Source: REEP01 sp964603915 (GTDB lineage: Bacteria > Pseudomonadota > Alphaproteobacteria > Rhodospirillales > Defluviicoccaceae). Taken from it: a stretch of DNA of 15,330 bases. A model generated the notes under the pieces. The model worked only from the letters and a program-made list of their open reading frames with translations. It was not told the origin of the DNA and did not search any database. A program made the translations under genes and the position numbers. The stretch lies in the NCBI GenBank assembly GCA_964603915.1, contig CAZRWU010000064.1:1-15330 (forward strand). Reading direction: 5' to 3'. Shown in pieces: positions 7,295 to 14,076 of this stretch. The number at the start of each line of letters is the position of its first letter. Positions within the stretch are counted from its first letter, which is position 1.

Positions 7295-7630
7295 TCATCG
7301 CGGCCATAGCAGGTGGGCGAACTGCGCCCCGTAACGCGCCGCGATGCGCGCGCGCCGATGCATCGGCGCCTTGTCCGCGGCCCAGGCGTTGTAGCCGCCA
7401 AGGCGGCTGCGCAGCGCCGCCTGCAGATCGCGAACATCGGCGTCGAGCCAAAAATCGTCCCCCAGCCTCGCCTTCAGTTCCGTCAGCTTCGCCGCGAGTT
7501 CCCGGATTTCGCTATCGGCCTTCGCTTCCTCGTTCACCCGCTGCGATCCTTGCCGCGTTGCCCGTTCAGAGATGGCGCGAAGGCGCCGAAAGCTCAAGGC
7601 GCTCGCCGCCATTCGCTCCGCCGTTCCCAT
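7295..7630 (-). CDS. Small hypothetical protein between methyltransferase and sfsA
   Basis: I do not recognise the family. The open frame gives 111 residues from ATG 7630, which is 6 bases after the methyltransferase stop. A GTG at 7537 with AAGGA about 8 bases before it would give an 80-residue protein beginning MNEEAKADSEIREL. The shorter form looks more natural: an acidic, helical, possibly coiled-coil start (EIRELAAKLTELKARLG). A W- and Y-bearing middle follows (DDFWLDADVRDLQ, GGYNAWAADKAP). The tail is basic and ends HLLWPR. There is no signal peptide or membrane segment. It sits inside the minus-strand run, 31 bases before sfsA, so it is probably expressed with it. The real start is uncertain. 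Confidence 0.6.
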   Translation of the reverse strand: MGTAERMAASALSFRRLRAISERATRQGSQRVNEEAKADSEIRELAAKLTELKARLGDDFWLDADVRDLQAALRSRLGGYNAWAADKAPMHRRARIAARYGAQFAHLLWPR

Positions 7631-7636
7631 GGCGCA

Positions 7637-8542
7637 TCAAGCCGGGTCGGTCTTGACGCCCGCCGCGATTTCCGCGCCGCCGAGAGCGTCGGCAAGGCGG
7701 AGCTTCGCGCTTCCGGGCCGCAGCGGCTGCTGCTGGGACGCGTCCGGAGCCCACGCGGTGAGGTAGATCACCTGGAACGTCGCCGGTATCCCGAATTCGT
7801 CTCCGAATGTCTCGGCGTAGCGCGCGGCCGCGTCGATGAACATCGCGCGCCGGCTGGCCGACTTGCGGCGCTGGCGGACGGCGTTGCTCTCGCCCATCCC
7901 CCTGAGGTCGGCCATCAGCTTGAACGCATCGGGATAACGGACGGTGATGGACTCGGTATCGACGACCGGCAACGCGAAGCCGGCGCGCTGCAACAGCCCG
8001 CCCGCGTCGCGCACCTCGGCGAACGGCGAGACGCGCGGACTGACGCCGCCCGCGGTGGCGTTCTCGGCGATCATCAGGGCGTAGCGCAGCTCCTTCAGGG
8101 TGTCGCCGCCCAGCATGGCGGCGATGAACAGGCCGTCCGGCTTGAGCGCCATGCGGATCTGACGCAGGGCTCCCGGAAGGTCGTTGATCCAATGCAAGCT
8201 GAGCAGGCTCAGGACAGCGTCGAAGGCGCCATTGCCGAAGGGCAGGAATTCCTCGTCGGCGACCACGGCCGGGGCAGGGGCGCGGGCCGCCATCGCCGCC
8301 GACAGATCGCAGTGGATCAGCGTCTCAATGCCGCCGCGACGCCCGATCAGGCGGGCCAGCTGTCCGGAATGGCAGCCGAGATCCAAGGCGAGCGGAAACG
8401 TCCGGCGAATATCGTCAAGCCGGTCCAGCAAGCGCTCGCCCACCTCGCGCAACAGGAAATCGTGCGCATCGAGCCGCGCCGCCGCGCGATCGCGGCGCCG
8501 CCGGACGATGTCGCGGTCGAAAACGCACATGACGTCCGACAC
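7637..8542 (-). CDS. NDUFAF5/BioC-like class I SAM-dependent methyltransferase-fold protein
   Basis: This is a 301-residue protein if GTG 8542 (MSDVMCVFDR) is used; the GAGGGA ribosome site supports that start. ATG 8530 (MCVFDR) is the alternative; further upstream the frame enters the comF promoter region. It has FDRDIVRRRRDRAAA at about 8-22, LDLGCHSGQLARLIG (SAM motif I) at about 53-67, an acidic CDLS at about 79, and VLSLLSLHWINDLPGALRQI near 110-130. The FDR...RRDRAA start and LHWINDLPG are typical of the bacterial relatives of mitochondrial NDUFAF5, a complex I assembly factor reported to hydroxylate an arginine of NDUFS7. BioC (biotin synthesis) is the other close family. Placement opposite comF-grxC fits the alphaproteobacterial NDUFAF5-like gene, so I favour that role by inference. 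Confidence 0.85.
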   Translation of the reverse strand: MSDVMCVFDRDIVRRRRDRAAARLDAHDFLLREVGERLLDRLDDIRRTFPLALDLGCHSGQLARLIGRRGGIETLIHCDLSAAMAARAPAPAVVADEEFLPFGNGAFDAVLSLLSLHWINDLPGALRQIRMALKPDGLFIAAMLGGDTLKELRYALMIAENATAGGVSPRVSPFAEVRDAGGLLQRAGFALPVVDTESITVRYPDAFKLMADLRGMGESNAVRQRRKSASRRAMFIDAAARYAETFGDEFGIPATFQVIYLTAWAPDASQQQPLRPGSAKLRLADALGGAEIAAGVKTDPA

Positions 8543-8631
8543 AGATTTATGATCCCTCGAAAGTTGTGCTATTCGCTTGTTGTTCGTGTTAGTATATGGT
8601 GTCGAGGCAGGTGCGAGCAAAGGCGCCGTCC
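8543..8631. promoter_or_regulatory. AT-richer divergent promoter region, methyltransferase / comF
   Basis: This is the most AT-rich stretch nearby (about 8541-8600) and lies between two divergent genes. On the plus strand a -10-like TAGTAT occurs at 8590-8595, with TTGTGC at 8564-8569 as the only -35 candidate but at a long 20-base spacing. If TAGTAT is a real -10, transcription would begin near 8602. That would exclude the upstream comF start at 8596 and support the start at 8632. Confidence 0.35.
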
Positions 8632-9447
8632 ATGCTGCATCCGACCGCGTTTGTGCCACCCGACGTTCGTCTGTCCCGGGCCGCGTCGCGCATCCTTGCG
8701 CTTGTCGGCCTTCTGCGCCGCGTCGCCAGCCGCGCTCTCGACGTGCTGCTGCCGCCGCAATGCCTGCGCTGCGGCTGCATTGTCGAGACGATGGGAACCC
8801 TCTGCCCGACTTGCTGGCCGCAACTGCGCTTCATCGACTTGCCGTTCTGCGCTGTCTGCGGCGTGCCCTTCGCCGTCGATCTCGGCCCGGGAGCCGTCTG
8901 CGGCGAATGCGCGCAAAGCCGTCCCATCTACGGCCGCGCCCGCGCCGTGCTGGTCTACGATGGCGGCAGCAAGCCGTTGATTCTCAAGTTCAAGCACGGC
9001 GATCGGACCGAGGCGGCGGGTCCGTTCGGACGGTGGATGGCGAAGGCCGGGGAGGAGATTCTCGCCGACGCCGACGTTCTGGCGCCGGTGCCGCTGCATT
9101 GGACCCGCCTGTTCACCCGGCGGTACAACCAGGCGGCGCTCCTCGCTTATGCGGTCGGCCGCGAAAGCGGCGTCGCCGTCGTCCCCGACTTGCTGCTGCG
9201 TCGCAAGCGCACGCCGAAGCTGGGCAAGCTCGGGCCGGCGGCGCGGCGGCGCGCGGTCCAGGGAGCGATCGCCATGCATCCCCGCCGCCGTCATGGCGTC
9301 CAGGGAAAGCGCGTCGTTCTGATCGACGATGTCCACACCACGGGCGCGACCCTCTCGGCCTGTGTCCGCGCCTTGCTGGGCGCCGGCGCAGGCCGCGTCG
9401 ACGTGCTGACTCTCGCCCGGACCGTGCGCGCCGATGACGCCTCCTGA
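8632..9447 (+). CDS. comF: ComF family phosphoribosyltransferase-like protein
   Basis: This protein has 271 residues from ATG 8632 (MLHPTAF). ATG 8596 in the same frame would add 12 residues but has no ribosome site, whereas AAGG lies 8 bases before 8632. The N-terminal double zinc finger has CxxC pairs at C44/C47, C58/C61, C73/C76 and C90/C93. The C-terminal part is a type I phosphoribosyltransferase fold with VPLHWTRLFTRRYNQA and the PRPP loop VLIDDVHTTGAT. ComF proteins are needed for DNA uptake in naturally competent bacteria, but the family is near-universal in proteobacteria, often without known competence, and its biochemical activity is unclear. It heads the block followed by grxC and the amidase, as in many alphaproteobacteria. 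Confidence 0.92.
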   Translation: MLHPTAFVPPDVRLSRAASRILALVGLLRRVASRALDVLLPPQCLRCGCIVETMGTLCPTCWPQLRFIDLPFCAVCGVPFAVDLGPGAVCGECAQSRPIYGRARAVLVYDGGSKPLILKFKHGDRTEAAGPFGRWMAKAGEEILADADVLAPVPLHWTRLFTRRYNQAALLAYAVGRESGVAVVPDLLLRRKRTPKLGKLGPAARRRAVQGAIAMHPRRRHGVQGKRVVLIDDVHTTGATLSACVRALLGAGAGRVDVLTLARTVRADDAS

Positions 9448-9503
9448 CGCCGCCCTCGATGCGCCTTGCGCTTGAGTGGCCGCTCCGCGTCGCCGTCATC
9501 CGT

Positions 9504-9531
9504 TTTCAAACCCCTGGCCTCTCGCTATATG
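9504..9531 (+). promoter_or_regulatory. Possible grxC promoter
   Basis: In the 123-base gap after comF, TTTCAA (9504-9509) and TATATG (9526-9531) are spaced by 16 bases. They would give a transcript starting near 9538, just ahead of the grxC ribosome site. The match to the -35 consensus is partial, so read-through from comF may matter as much. Confidence 0.3.
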
Positions 9532-9570
9532 CGGATAAGCTGTCATGATCCATGCGAGGAGACGAAGCCT

Positions 9571-9855
9571 GTGGCTGATGTCGAGATTTACACAATGCCG
9601 TTTTGCCCGTACTGCCATCGCGCCAAGAACCTTCTCAAGCAGAAGGGCGTCGACTACACCGAATACGACGTGATGATGGCTTCGGGGAAGCGGGCGGAAA
9701 TGCGCGAGCGCGCCGGCGGCCGCAATACGGTGCCGCAGATTTTCATCGATGGCCGGCACATCGGCGGCTCCGATGACCTGATCGCGTTGGATCAGAGGGG
9801 AGAACTCGACCCTCTCCTCAAGGAAGCCCCCTTGCGGGAAGACGCCGGAAGCTGA
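9571..9855 (+). CDS. grxC: Glutaredoxin 3 (GrxC-type dithiol glutaredoxin)
   Basis: This 94-residue protein is a complete classic glutaredoxin. It has the CPYC active site at 12-15 in TMPFCPYCHRAK, the cis-proline TVPQIFI at 53-59 and the glutathione-binding GGSDDL at 65-70. It reduces disulfides and glutathionylated proteins using glutathione in the cytosol. The start is GTG at 9571, supported by AGGAG 10 bases upstream and by the family's N-terminus (VEIYTMPF). The stop is 7 bases before the start of the amidase gene, whose ribosome site (GAGGA) overlaps the grxC stop codon, indicating coupled translation. The grxC-amidase pairing is common in alphaproteobacteria. Confidence 0.96.
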   Translation: MADVEIYTMPFCPYCHRAKNLLKQKGVDYTEYDVMMASGKRAEMRERAGGRNTVPQIFIDGRHIGGSDDLIALDQRGELDPLLKEAPLREDAGS

Positions 9856-9862
9856 GGACATC

Positions 9863-10702
9863 GTGAACGGAACCCTGACGGTCGCGTGCGTCCAGACCAA
9901 TTCCGCGCGCGACATCGCAACCAATCTCGAAATGGTGCCGCCGCTGGTGTGGGCGGCGCGCGGCGCCGGCGCGGAGTTCGTTCTGCTTCCCGAGAACGTC
10001 GGCATGTTGGAGCCCGATCCCGCCCTTTGGCGGGAAAAGGCGCTGGCGGAAGATGACCATCCGGCGCTGGCCGCGTTTTCCGCGCTTGCCCGCGATGCCG
10101 GCGTGTGGCTGTTGATCGGCTCGCTGGCGATCCGGCTTGCCGATGACAGGGTCGTCAATCGCTCGATCCTGCTCGACGGCAACGGCGCGATCGTCGCGCG
10201 GTACGACAAGATCCATCTGTTCGATGTCGATCTCGACGGCGGCGAGAGCTATCGCGAGTCGGCGTCGGTCGTTTCAGGCGACCGCGCGGTTGTCGCCGCG
10301 ACGCCGTGGGGCCGGTTGGGCATGAGCGTCTGCTACGATCTCCGCTTTCCCCATCTTTACCGGTCGCTGGCGAAGGCCGGCGCGGATTTTCTCTCGATCC
10401 CCGCCGCCTTCACGCGAACGACGGGACGCGCCCATTGGCACGTGCTGCAGCGGGCCCGCGCCATCGAGACGGGCTGCTATGTGTTCGCCCCGGCCCAATG
10501 CGGCGCCCATGCCATGGGCCGGGAAACCTTCGGTCATGCCCTGATTGTCGATCCCTGGGGCGTTGTGCTTGCCGACGCTGGCGAGGATGTCGGTTTCATC
10601 GTCGCCGAGATCGATGTTGCCGCGGTCGCCGACGCACGCCGCAAAATTCCCGCGCTTTGTCATGATCGGCCGTTTGCCGAACCGGACGCGGCGCCGCGTT
10701 GA
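9863..10702 (+). CDS. Nitrilase-superfamily amidase (Nit1/NitA-like, deaminated glutathione amidase candidate)
   Basis: This 279-residue protein has the Glu-Lys-Cys triad of the carbon-nitrogen hydrolase superfamily: E44 in LLPEN, K116 in YDKIHLFDVD and C157 in VCYDLRFP. The KIHLFDVD and CYDLRFP forms are typical of the Nit1 branch, known to clear deaminated glutathione made by promiscuous transaminases. The glutaredoxin gene just upstream fits a glutathione-related role, though that link is inference. The start is GTG at 9863 with GAGGA 5 bases before it. The stop TGA at 10700-10702 is followed immediately by the next gene. It is a cytosolic enzyme of full family length with no missing key residue. 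Confidence 0.93.
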   Translation: MNGTLTVACVQTNSARDIATNLEMVPPLVWAARGAGAEFVLLPENVGMLEPDPALWREKALAEDDHPALAAFSALARDAGVWLLIGSLAIRLADDRVVNRSILLDGNGAIVARYDKIHLFDVDLDGGESYRESASVVSGDRAVVAATPWGRLGMSVCYDLRFPHLYRSLAKAGADFLSIPAAFTRTTGRAHWHVLQRARAIETGCYVFAPAQCGAHAMGRETFGHALIVDPWGVVLADAGEDVGFIVAEIDVAAVADARRKIPALCHDRPFAEPDAAPR

Positions 10703-10703
10703 T

Positions 10704-11600
10704 GTGGCGGCCTTCATAAGATCGCTTTGCGCCGCGTTGGCCGCGTCGGCATCGCTGCTTCTCGGCGCGGGTTGCGCCGCCGCTGGTGGCGGGGTCGACG
10801 TTCGGCCCTCGCACGGATGCGGCGCGTCCCCGCCGGCCACGGTTCCATCCCGGGTCGAGGTCGACGGGCGTTCACGCGATCTGATCGTCGCGGCGCCGGA
10901 TTCCTACGATCATCGCAAGCCTCACGACCTGGTCGTCGCCTTCCACGGTTTGACCAACTCGAACGCCGATGTCCGCCGCTACTACAACCTTGAGCGTCAC
11001 GCGCGGAGACCCACGATCTTCGTCTATCCGAGCGGCTTGCCGGCGGGCGAAGGGCGGCGCTCGTGGTCGGATCCGGGCGATCCCGCCGCGCAACTGCGCG
11101 ACTACGCCTTGTTCGACGCCATCGCGGCGCAATTCGGGCGCGACTACTGCATCGACCGCAGCCGCATCTTCGCCGTCGGCCATTCCCTCGGGGGATGGTT
11201 CGTCAACAGTCTCGGGTGCGCCCGCGGTCGAGAGCTTCGCGCGATCGCCAGCGTCGCCGGCGGCATCAGCCCTTCCGAATGCACCGGCCCGGTGGCGGCC
11301 GTCCTTGTGCACAATCCGAACGATCGGCTGGTCGATTTTTCCCACGGCGAGGAAGTTCGGGATCACTTGCTGGCGCGCAACGGCCATGCCGGGCCAGGTC
11401 GGCCCGCGGCGGAAAAAATGGATTTGAACTGCGTTCGCTATGGCGGGTCGGCGGACGCCAATCCGGTGCTGTGGTGCCCTCATGCGCGTGACGGCACGCG
11501 CGACGGCCGCTATTATCCGCATCAGTGGCCCGCGGAGACGGGGGCCCTCATCATGACGTTCTTCGCCGCGCTGCCGGCGCAGGCGGCGCCATCCGAATAA
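10704..11600 (+). CDS. Exported PHB-depolymerase/feruloyl-esterase-like alpha/beta hydrolase (LpqC-type)
   Basis: With GTG 10704 this is a 298-residue protein. The N-terminus MAAFIRSLCAALAASASLLL reads as a signal peptide, followed by GAGC; the cysteine could be lipidated but the -3 residue is G, so the lipobox is poor. The hydrolase part has the oxyanion segment VVAFHGLTNSN at about 77-87, FVYPSGLP at about 106-113 and nucleophile S161 in GHSLGG. A likely acid is D207 (NPNDRLVD) and a likely base H273 (YPHQWPAE). The fold family (COG3509-like) includes PHB depolymerases and feruloyl or acetyl-xylan esterases; the substrate is not assignable. An in-frame ATG at 10662 (MIGRLPNRTRRR) would overlap the amidase by 41 bases and lengthen the basic n-region. 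Neither start has a good ribosome site. Several cysteines suggest periplasmic disulfides. Confidence 0.82.
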   Translation: MAAFIRSLCAALAASASLLLGAGCAAAGGGVDVRPSHGCGASPPATVPSRVEVDGRSRDLIVAAPDSYDHRKPHDLVVAFHGLTNSNADVRRYYNLERHARRPTIFVYPSGLPAGEGRRSWSDPGDPAAQLRDYALFDAIAAQFGRDYCIDRSRIFAVGHSLGGWFVNSLGCARGRELRAIASVAGGISPSECTGPVAAVLVHNPNDRLVDFSHGEEVRDHLLARNGHAGPGRPAAEKMDLNCVRYGGSADANPVLWCPHARDGTRDGRYYPHQWPAETGALIMTFFAALPAQAAPSE

Positions 11601-11610
11601 CGAGGTTTTC

Positions 11611-12216
11611 GTGATCAAGACGATCGTGTTCGACGTCGGCGGCGTTTTGCTGGACTGGAACCCACGCCACCTCTACAGATCGATGTTCGACGGCGACGTC
11701 GAAGCGATGGAGCGCTTCCTCGCCGATGTCTGCTCGCCGGCCTGGAATCTCAGTCTTGATGCCGGCACGCCCTTCGCGCAGGGCGTCGCCGAACTCTGCG
11801 GCCGCTTTCCGGAGCAGGCCGCTTTGATCGCCGCGTACGACGCCCGCTGGCAGGATATGGTCAAAGGCGTTTTCGAGGAGACGATCGATCTGGCCCGCGC
11901 CCTCAAGGCCAAGGGCTATCCGCTTTACGCCCTGACCAACTTTTCCAGCGAAAAGATGGCGCTGGTCCGGTCCCGTTACGACTTTTTCACGCTGTTCGAC
12001 GGCATGGTCGTTTCAGGCGAGATCGGCGTGGTCAAGCCGGATCTCGCGATCTATCGGCATCTTCTCGACCGGTTCGGCCTGATCGCCGAGGAGACCCTTT
12101 TCATCGACGACGCGCCGATCAACGTCGCCGGCGCTCACGCCGCCGGAATGAAGGCGATCCGCTACCACTCCCCCTCCCAGCTTGGCGACGCCCTCACCCG
12201 TTTCGGCTTGCTGTGA
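11611..12216 (+). CDS. HAD superfamily hydrolase (subfamily IA, YihX-like)
   Basis: This 201-residue protein has all four HAD motifs: FDVGGVLLDW with nucleophile D8, ALTN with T109, VVKPD with K142, and LFIDDAPINV with D166/D167. The second residue of motif I is G instead of the usual general-acid D (DVGG rather than DxD). This is the pattern seen in the YihX/epoxide-hydrolase-N-domain-like and haloacid dehalogenase-like branch. The helical cap at about 15-90 marks subfamily I. Phosphatase or dehalogenase activity on a small metabolite is likely, substrate unknown. The start is GTG 11611 with GAGG about 6 bases upstream, 10 bases after the esterase stop, so the two are probably cotranscribed. 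Confidence 0.9.
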   Translation: MIKTIVFDVGGVLLDWNPRHLYRSMFDGDVEAMERFLADVCSPAWNLSLDAGTPFAQGVAELCGRFPEQAALIAAYDARWQDMVKGVFEETIDLARALKAKGYPLYALTNFSSEKMALVRSRYDFFTLFDGMVVSGEIGVVKPDLAIYRHLLDRFGLIAEETLFIDDAPINVAGAHAAGMKAIRYHSPSQLGDALTRFGLL

Positions 12217-12313
12217 GCGGCTTGTCGCCCGCGGGAAAATGACCTTTCTGTTCCTGTGGCGATGATCTAGGATCCAGCCACCGGTGAACTAATCGGCGAA
12301 GGTGGAGGATAAA

Positions 12314-13039
12314 ATGAACGTTAAGGTTTCTGCGCAAGCGATGACGGGCGGTATAGGCGGCGATGCAGGTCGCGCCGCGCCGGGACCTGTCGATGCCGCC
12401 GTCGGCGGCCAGGTGTTGCGCAGCATCGCCGCCCGTCGCGAGGCGACGGACCCCTACCGGCACTGGTTCCTCTCCGACGTGCTTCCGGATGAGATTTGCG
12501 CGGCGCTTGTCGATCTGCCCTTCGCCGCGCCGCGGATTGGCGACACCAAGGGCAAGCGCGAGACGCACAACGGGGTCCGCACGTTCTTCTCCGTCGCCAA
12601 CCGGACGGAATTCGCCGTTTGCAACGAGGTGGCCGCAGCCTTCCAGAGCGAGCCGGTTGCGCGCGCGCTGGAGGACGCCTTCGCCATCGCCTTGAAAGGC
12701 AGCTTCTTGCGCATCGAGTATTGCCAGGACACCGGCGGCTTCTGGCTCGAGCCGCATCGCGACGTCGATGTCAAGCTGATCACGATGCAGGTTTATCTGT
12801 CCTCGGGTCCCGATGCGGAGAGCCTCGGCACCGACATTTACCGCGACGAGAACACATGGTTCGGCGCCGTCCAGGCCCGCTTCAATTCGGCGCTTGTGTT
12901 CGTGCCCGGCGAAAACACTTGGCACGGTTTTCGCCGGCGCCAGTTTGCCGGCATCCGCCGCTCGATCATCATCAACTATGTGACCCCCTCGTGGCGGGCG
13001 CGGCACGAACTGGCGTATCCGACCGAGCCTGTGTCCTGA
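12314..13039 (+). CDS. 2-oxoglutarate/Fe(II)-dependent oxygenase
   Basis: This 241-residue protein has the double-stranded beta-helix iron site: H148 and D150 in EPHRDVDVK, H204 in NTWHGF, and R215 or R216 in GIRRSIIINY as the 2-oxoglutarate anchor. The region between carries ITMQVYLSSG and the late strand SALVFVPGENTWHG, as in prolyl-4-hydroxylase-like enzymes. About 45 N-terminal residues rich in G and A precede the catalytic domain and look disordered. The substrate cannot be predicted; related stand-alone enzymes occur near exopolysaccharide or peptide genes, but no such neighbour is seen here. The start is ATG 12314, fixed by a strong GGTGGAGG site 6 bases upstream. A 97-base gap from the HAD gene allows its own promoter. 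Confidence 0.9.
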   Translation: MNVKVSAQAMTGGIGGDAGRAAPGPVDAAVGGQVLRSIAARREATDPYRHWFLSDVLPDEICAALVDLPFAAPRIGDTKGKRETHNGVRTFFSVANRTEFAVCNEVAAAFQSEPVARALEDAFAIALKGSFLRIEYCQDTGGFWLEPHRDVDVKLITMQVYLSSGPDAESLGTDIYRDENTWFGAVQARFNSALVFVPGENTWHGFRRRQFAGIRRSIIINYVTPSWRARHELAYPTEPVS

Positions 13040-13061
13040 CGATTTCCTGTGTCGAGCGCCG

Positions 13062-13083
13062 CACGCTCTCGTCACGCTCTCGT
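13062..13083. repeat. Perfect 11-bp tandem duplication
   Basis: CACGCTCTCGT occurs twice head to tail (13062-13072 and 13073-13083) just after the oxygenase stop, in a 187-base non-coding gap. It looks like a slippage duplication or a paired protein-binding site. Confidence 0.6.
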
Positions 13084-13123
13084 ATTGCAATCGCCATGAT
13101 GCGCCATTTGCGTGGAAGGACCG

Positions 13124-13152
13124 TTGACGGAGCATTGCCCACCGCCCAATCT
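13124..13152 (+). promoter_or_regulatory. Possible promoter of the following hypothetical gene
   Basis: A strong -35-like TTGACG (13124-13129) is followed after 17 bases by CAATCT (13147-13152), a weak -10. It sits 75 bases before the ATG at 13227. Only the -35 is convincing. Confidence 0.25.
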
Positions 13153-13226
13153 AGCAAAGAGTGTCCATGATTGCGGCGGGACGTTGAGGGGGAACATCCG
13201 GTTGCAGCAAGAGCAAGGATTTGCCG

Positions 13227-13694
13227 ATGACCCAGGGCCATCGCCGACAGCGCCGTCAGCAGCCCGACAACTCCGCCTACGAAGCGGTTGAGCTGCGTCT
13301 CGCGCCGGATGGCGCGGCGCTTTGGCTGGCGATCGAGGCCGCGCAATATGGCCGTATCCTCCTTCATGAAGAACCGCAGTCGGGGCGCGAGGAGCGCGCC
13401 ATGAGCGACTTCGCCGAGGTCTTCTCGCGCTACACCGAGGAATGGGAAGAGGCGCCGTCGCCGATCAAGTCCGCGTTCCTGCAAAGTCTCGGCGAGCACG
13501 TCGGCTCCTTGCGCGATCAGGGATTGTACGTGCACTGGGGCAGCATCGTGCGAAGACTGACCGACGAAAGCAAACAGGGCCAGGACATATCGCTCGTCGT
13601 GCTCAGCATCGACCGGCGCTCGACGATCACCATGCAGATCATGATGCCGCTCAACCTCGACGTCTCTGTCGAAGAACCGGAAGGTCCCGATTGA
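13227..13694 (+). CDS. Hypothetical protein (two possible starts)
   Basis: I do not recognise the family. The 155-residue form starts at ATG 13227, with AAGGA 7 bases upstream. An internal ATG at 13401 has an equally good GAGGAG site and gives a 97-residue protein beginning MSDFAEVFSRYTEEWEEAP. The C-terminal 97 residues look well-formed: an acidic helical start, SAFLQSLGEHVGSLRDQG, YVHWGSIVRRLTDESKQG, then beta strands SLVVLSID and TITMQIMMPLNLDV. The first 58 residues are basic at first, then LRLAPDGAALWLAIEAA. Codon third positions are somewhat less GC-rich there (about 74% against 82%), so the extension may be real or untranslated leader. No signal peptide or membrane helix is seen. The gene is convergent with the small ORF at 13741. 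Confidence 0.65.
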   Translation: MTQGHRRQRRQQPDNSAYEAVELRLAPDGAALWLAIEAAQYGRILLHEEPQSGREERAMSDFAEVFSRYTEEWEEAPSPIKSAFLQSLGEHVGSLRDQGLYVHWGSIVRRLTDESKQGQDISLVVLSIDRRSTITMQIMMPLNLDVSVEEPEGPD

Positions 13695-13702
13695 GGACCG
13701 CA

Positions 13703-13725
13703 GACGGCCGCGGCGGCGGGCCGTC
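13703..13725. terminator. Hairpin between convergent genes
   Basis: GACGGCC (13703-13709) pairs perfectly with GGCCGTC (13719-13725) across a 9-base GC-rich loop. It fills the 46-base gap between convergent stops at 13694 and 13741. There is no T-run on either side, so intrinsic termination is unproven, but the position suits a shared bidirectional terminator. Confidence 0.45.
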
Positions 13726-13740
13726 AGAGCCGGCGCGCTG

Positions 13741-13980
13741 TCAGAGAATGTCGGATTCGTCCAGATCGGTAGTCGACGTCATCAAGATCTCGCAAAGAGC
13801 GGCGACCTTCGGACTCATCGGTTTTCTTTTCTCCGCTCCGACCTCGGCGCCGCGACCGACGCGGGTGATGGCCTCAACGAGTTCGAGCTCGGTCGCGCCC
13901 GTGCCGATGATTTCGACGATGGTGTGGTCGTCCAGCCGGTTGGGGCCGACCAGCCTCAGGACGGCGCTGCGTGTGAGCAT
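13741..13980 (-). CDS. Small conserved-looking hypothetical protein
   Basis: This is a 79-residue soluble protein of unknown function. ATG 13980 has AGGAG 8-9 bases upstream, which supports translation. The chain has VGPNRLDDHTIVEIIGTGATELELVEA, resembling short alphaproteobacterial proteins with a D-D-x-T-I-x-x-I-I-x-T-G-A-T core that I recall but cannot name. A basic middle (GAEKRKPMSP) follows, then a helical VAALCEILM and an acidic end (DLDESDIL). There is no signal peptide or transmembrane segment. The acidic tail and compact helical core could suit a small regulator or adaptor, but no function is assigned. It faces the hypothetical gene at 13227 and lies 96 bases downstream of the other small ORF on the same strand. 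Confidence 0.75.
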   Translation of the reverse strand: MLTRSAVLRLVGPNRLDDHTIVEIIGTGATELELVEAITRVGRGAEVGAEKRKPMSPKVAALCEILMTSTTDLDESDIL

Positions 13981-14076
13981 GGTCCAAACTCCTGTCGGTA
14001 ACGCCGCCGGATTGTTTGCGGCCGGCGCGGCATCGTCATGAGGACGCCGCCGCGAGGGGGATCCTGACGGCGGATT

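Noticed and set aside
5010..8980. Several long plus-strand frames opposite radC, map, sfsA and the methyltransferase
   Set aside because: They are mirror frames of four recognisable genes, with R/A/D-rich composition and no motifs.
13040..13226. Possible tRNA or small RNA gene in the 187-base gap
   Set aside because: No cloverleaf, T-loop motif or strong terminator is visible; only the 11-bp duplication and a -35-like box stand out.
12194..13535. Minus-strand frames opposite the oxygenase and the 13.2 kb gene
   Set aside because: They are antisense to a gene with an intact iron site; no ribosome site or recognisable domain.
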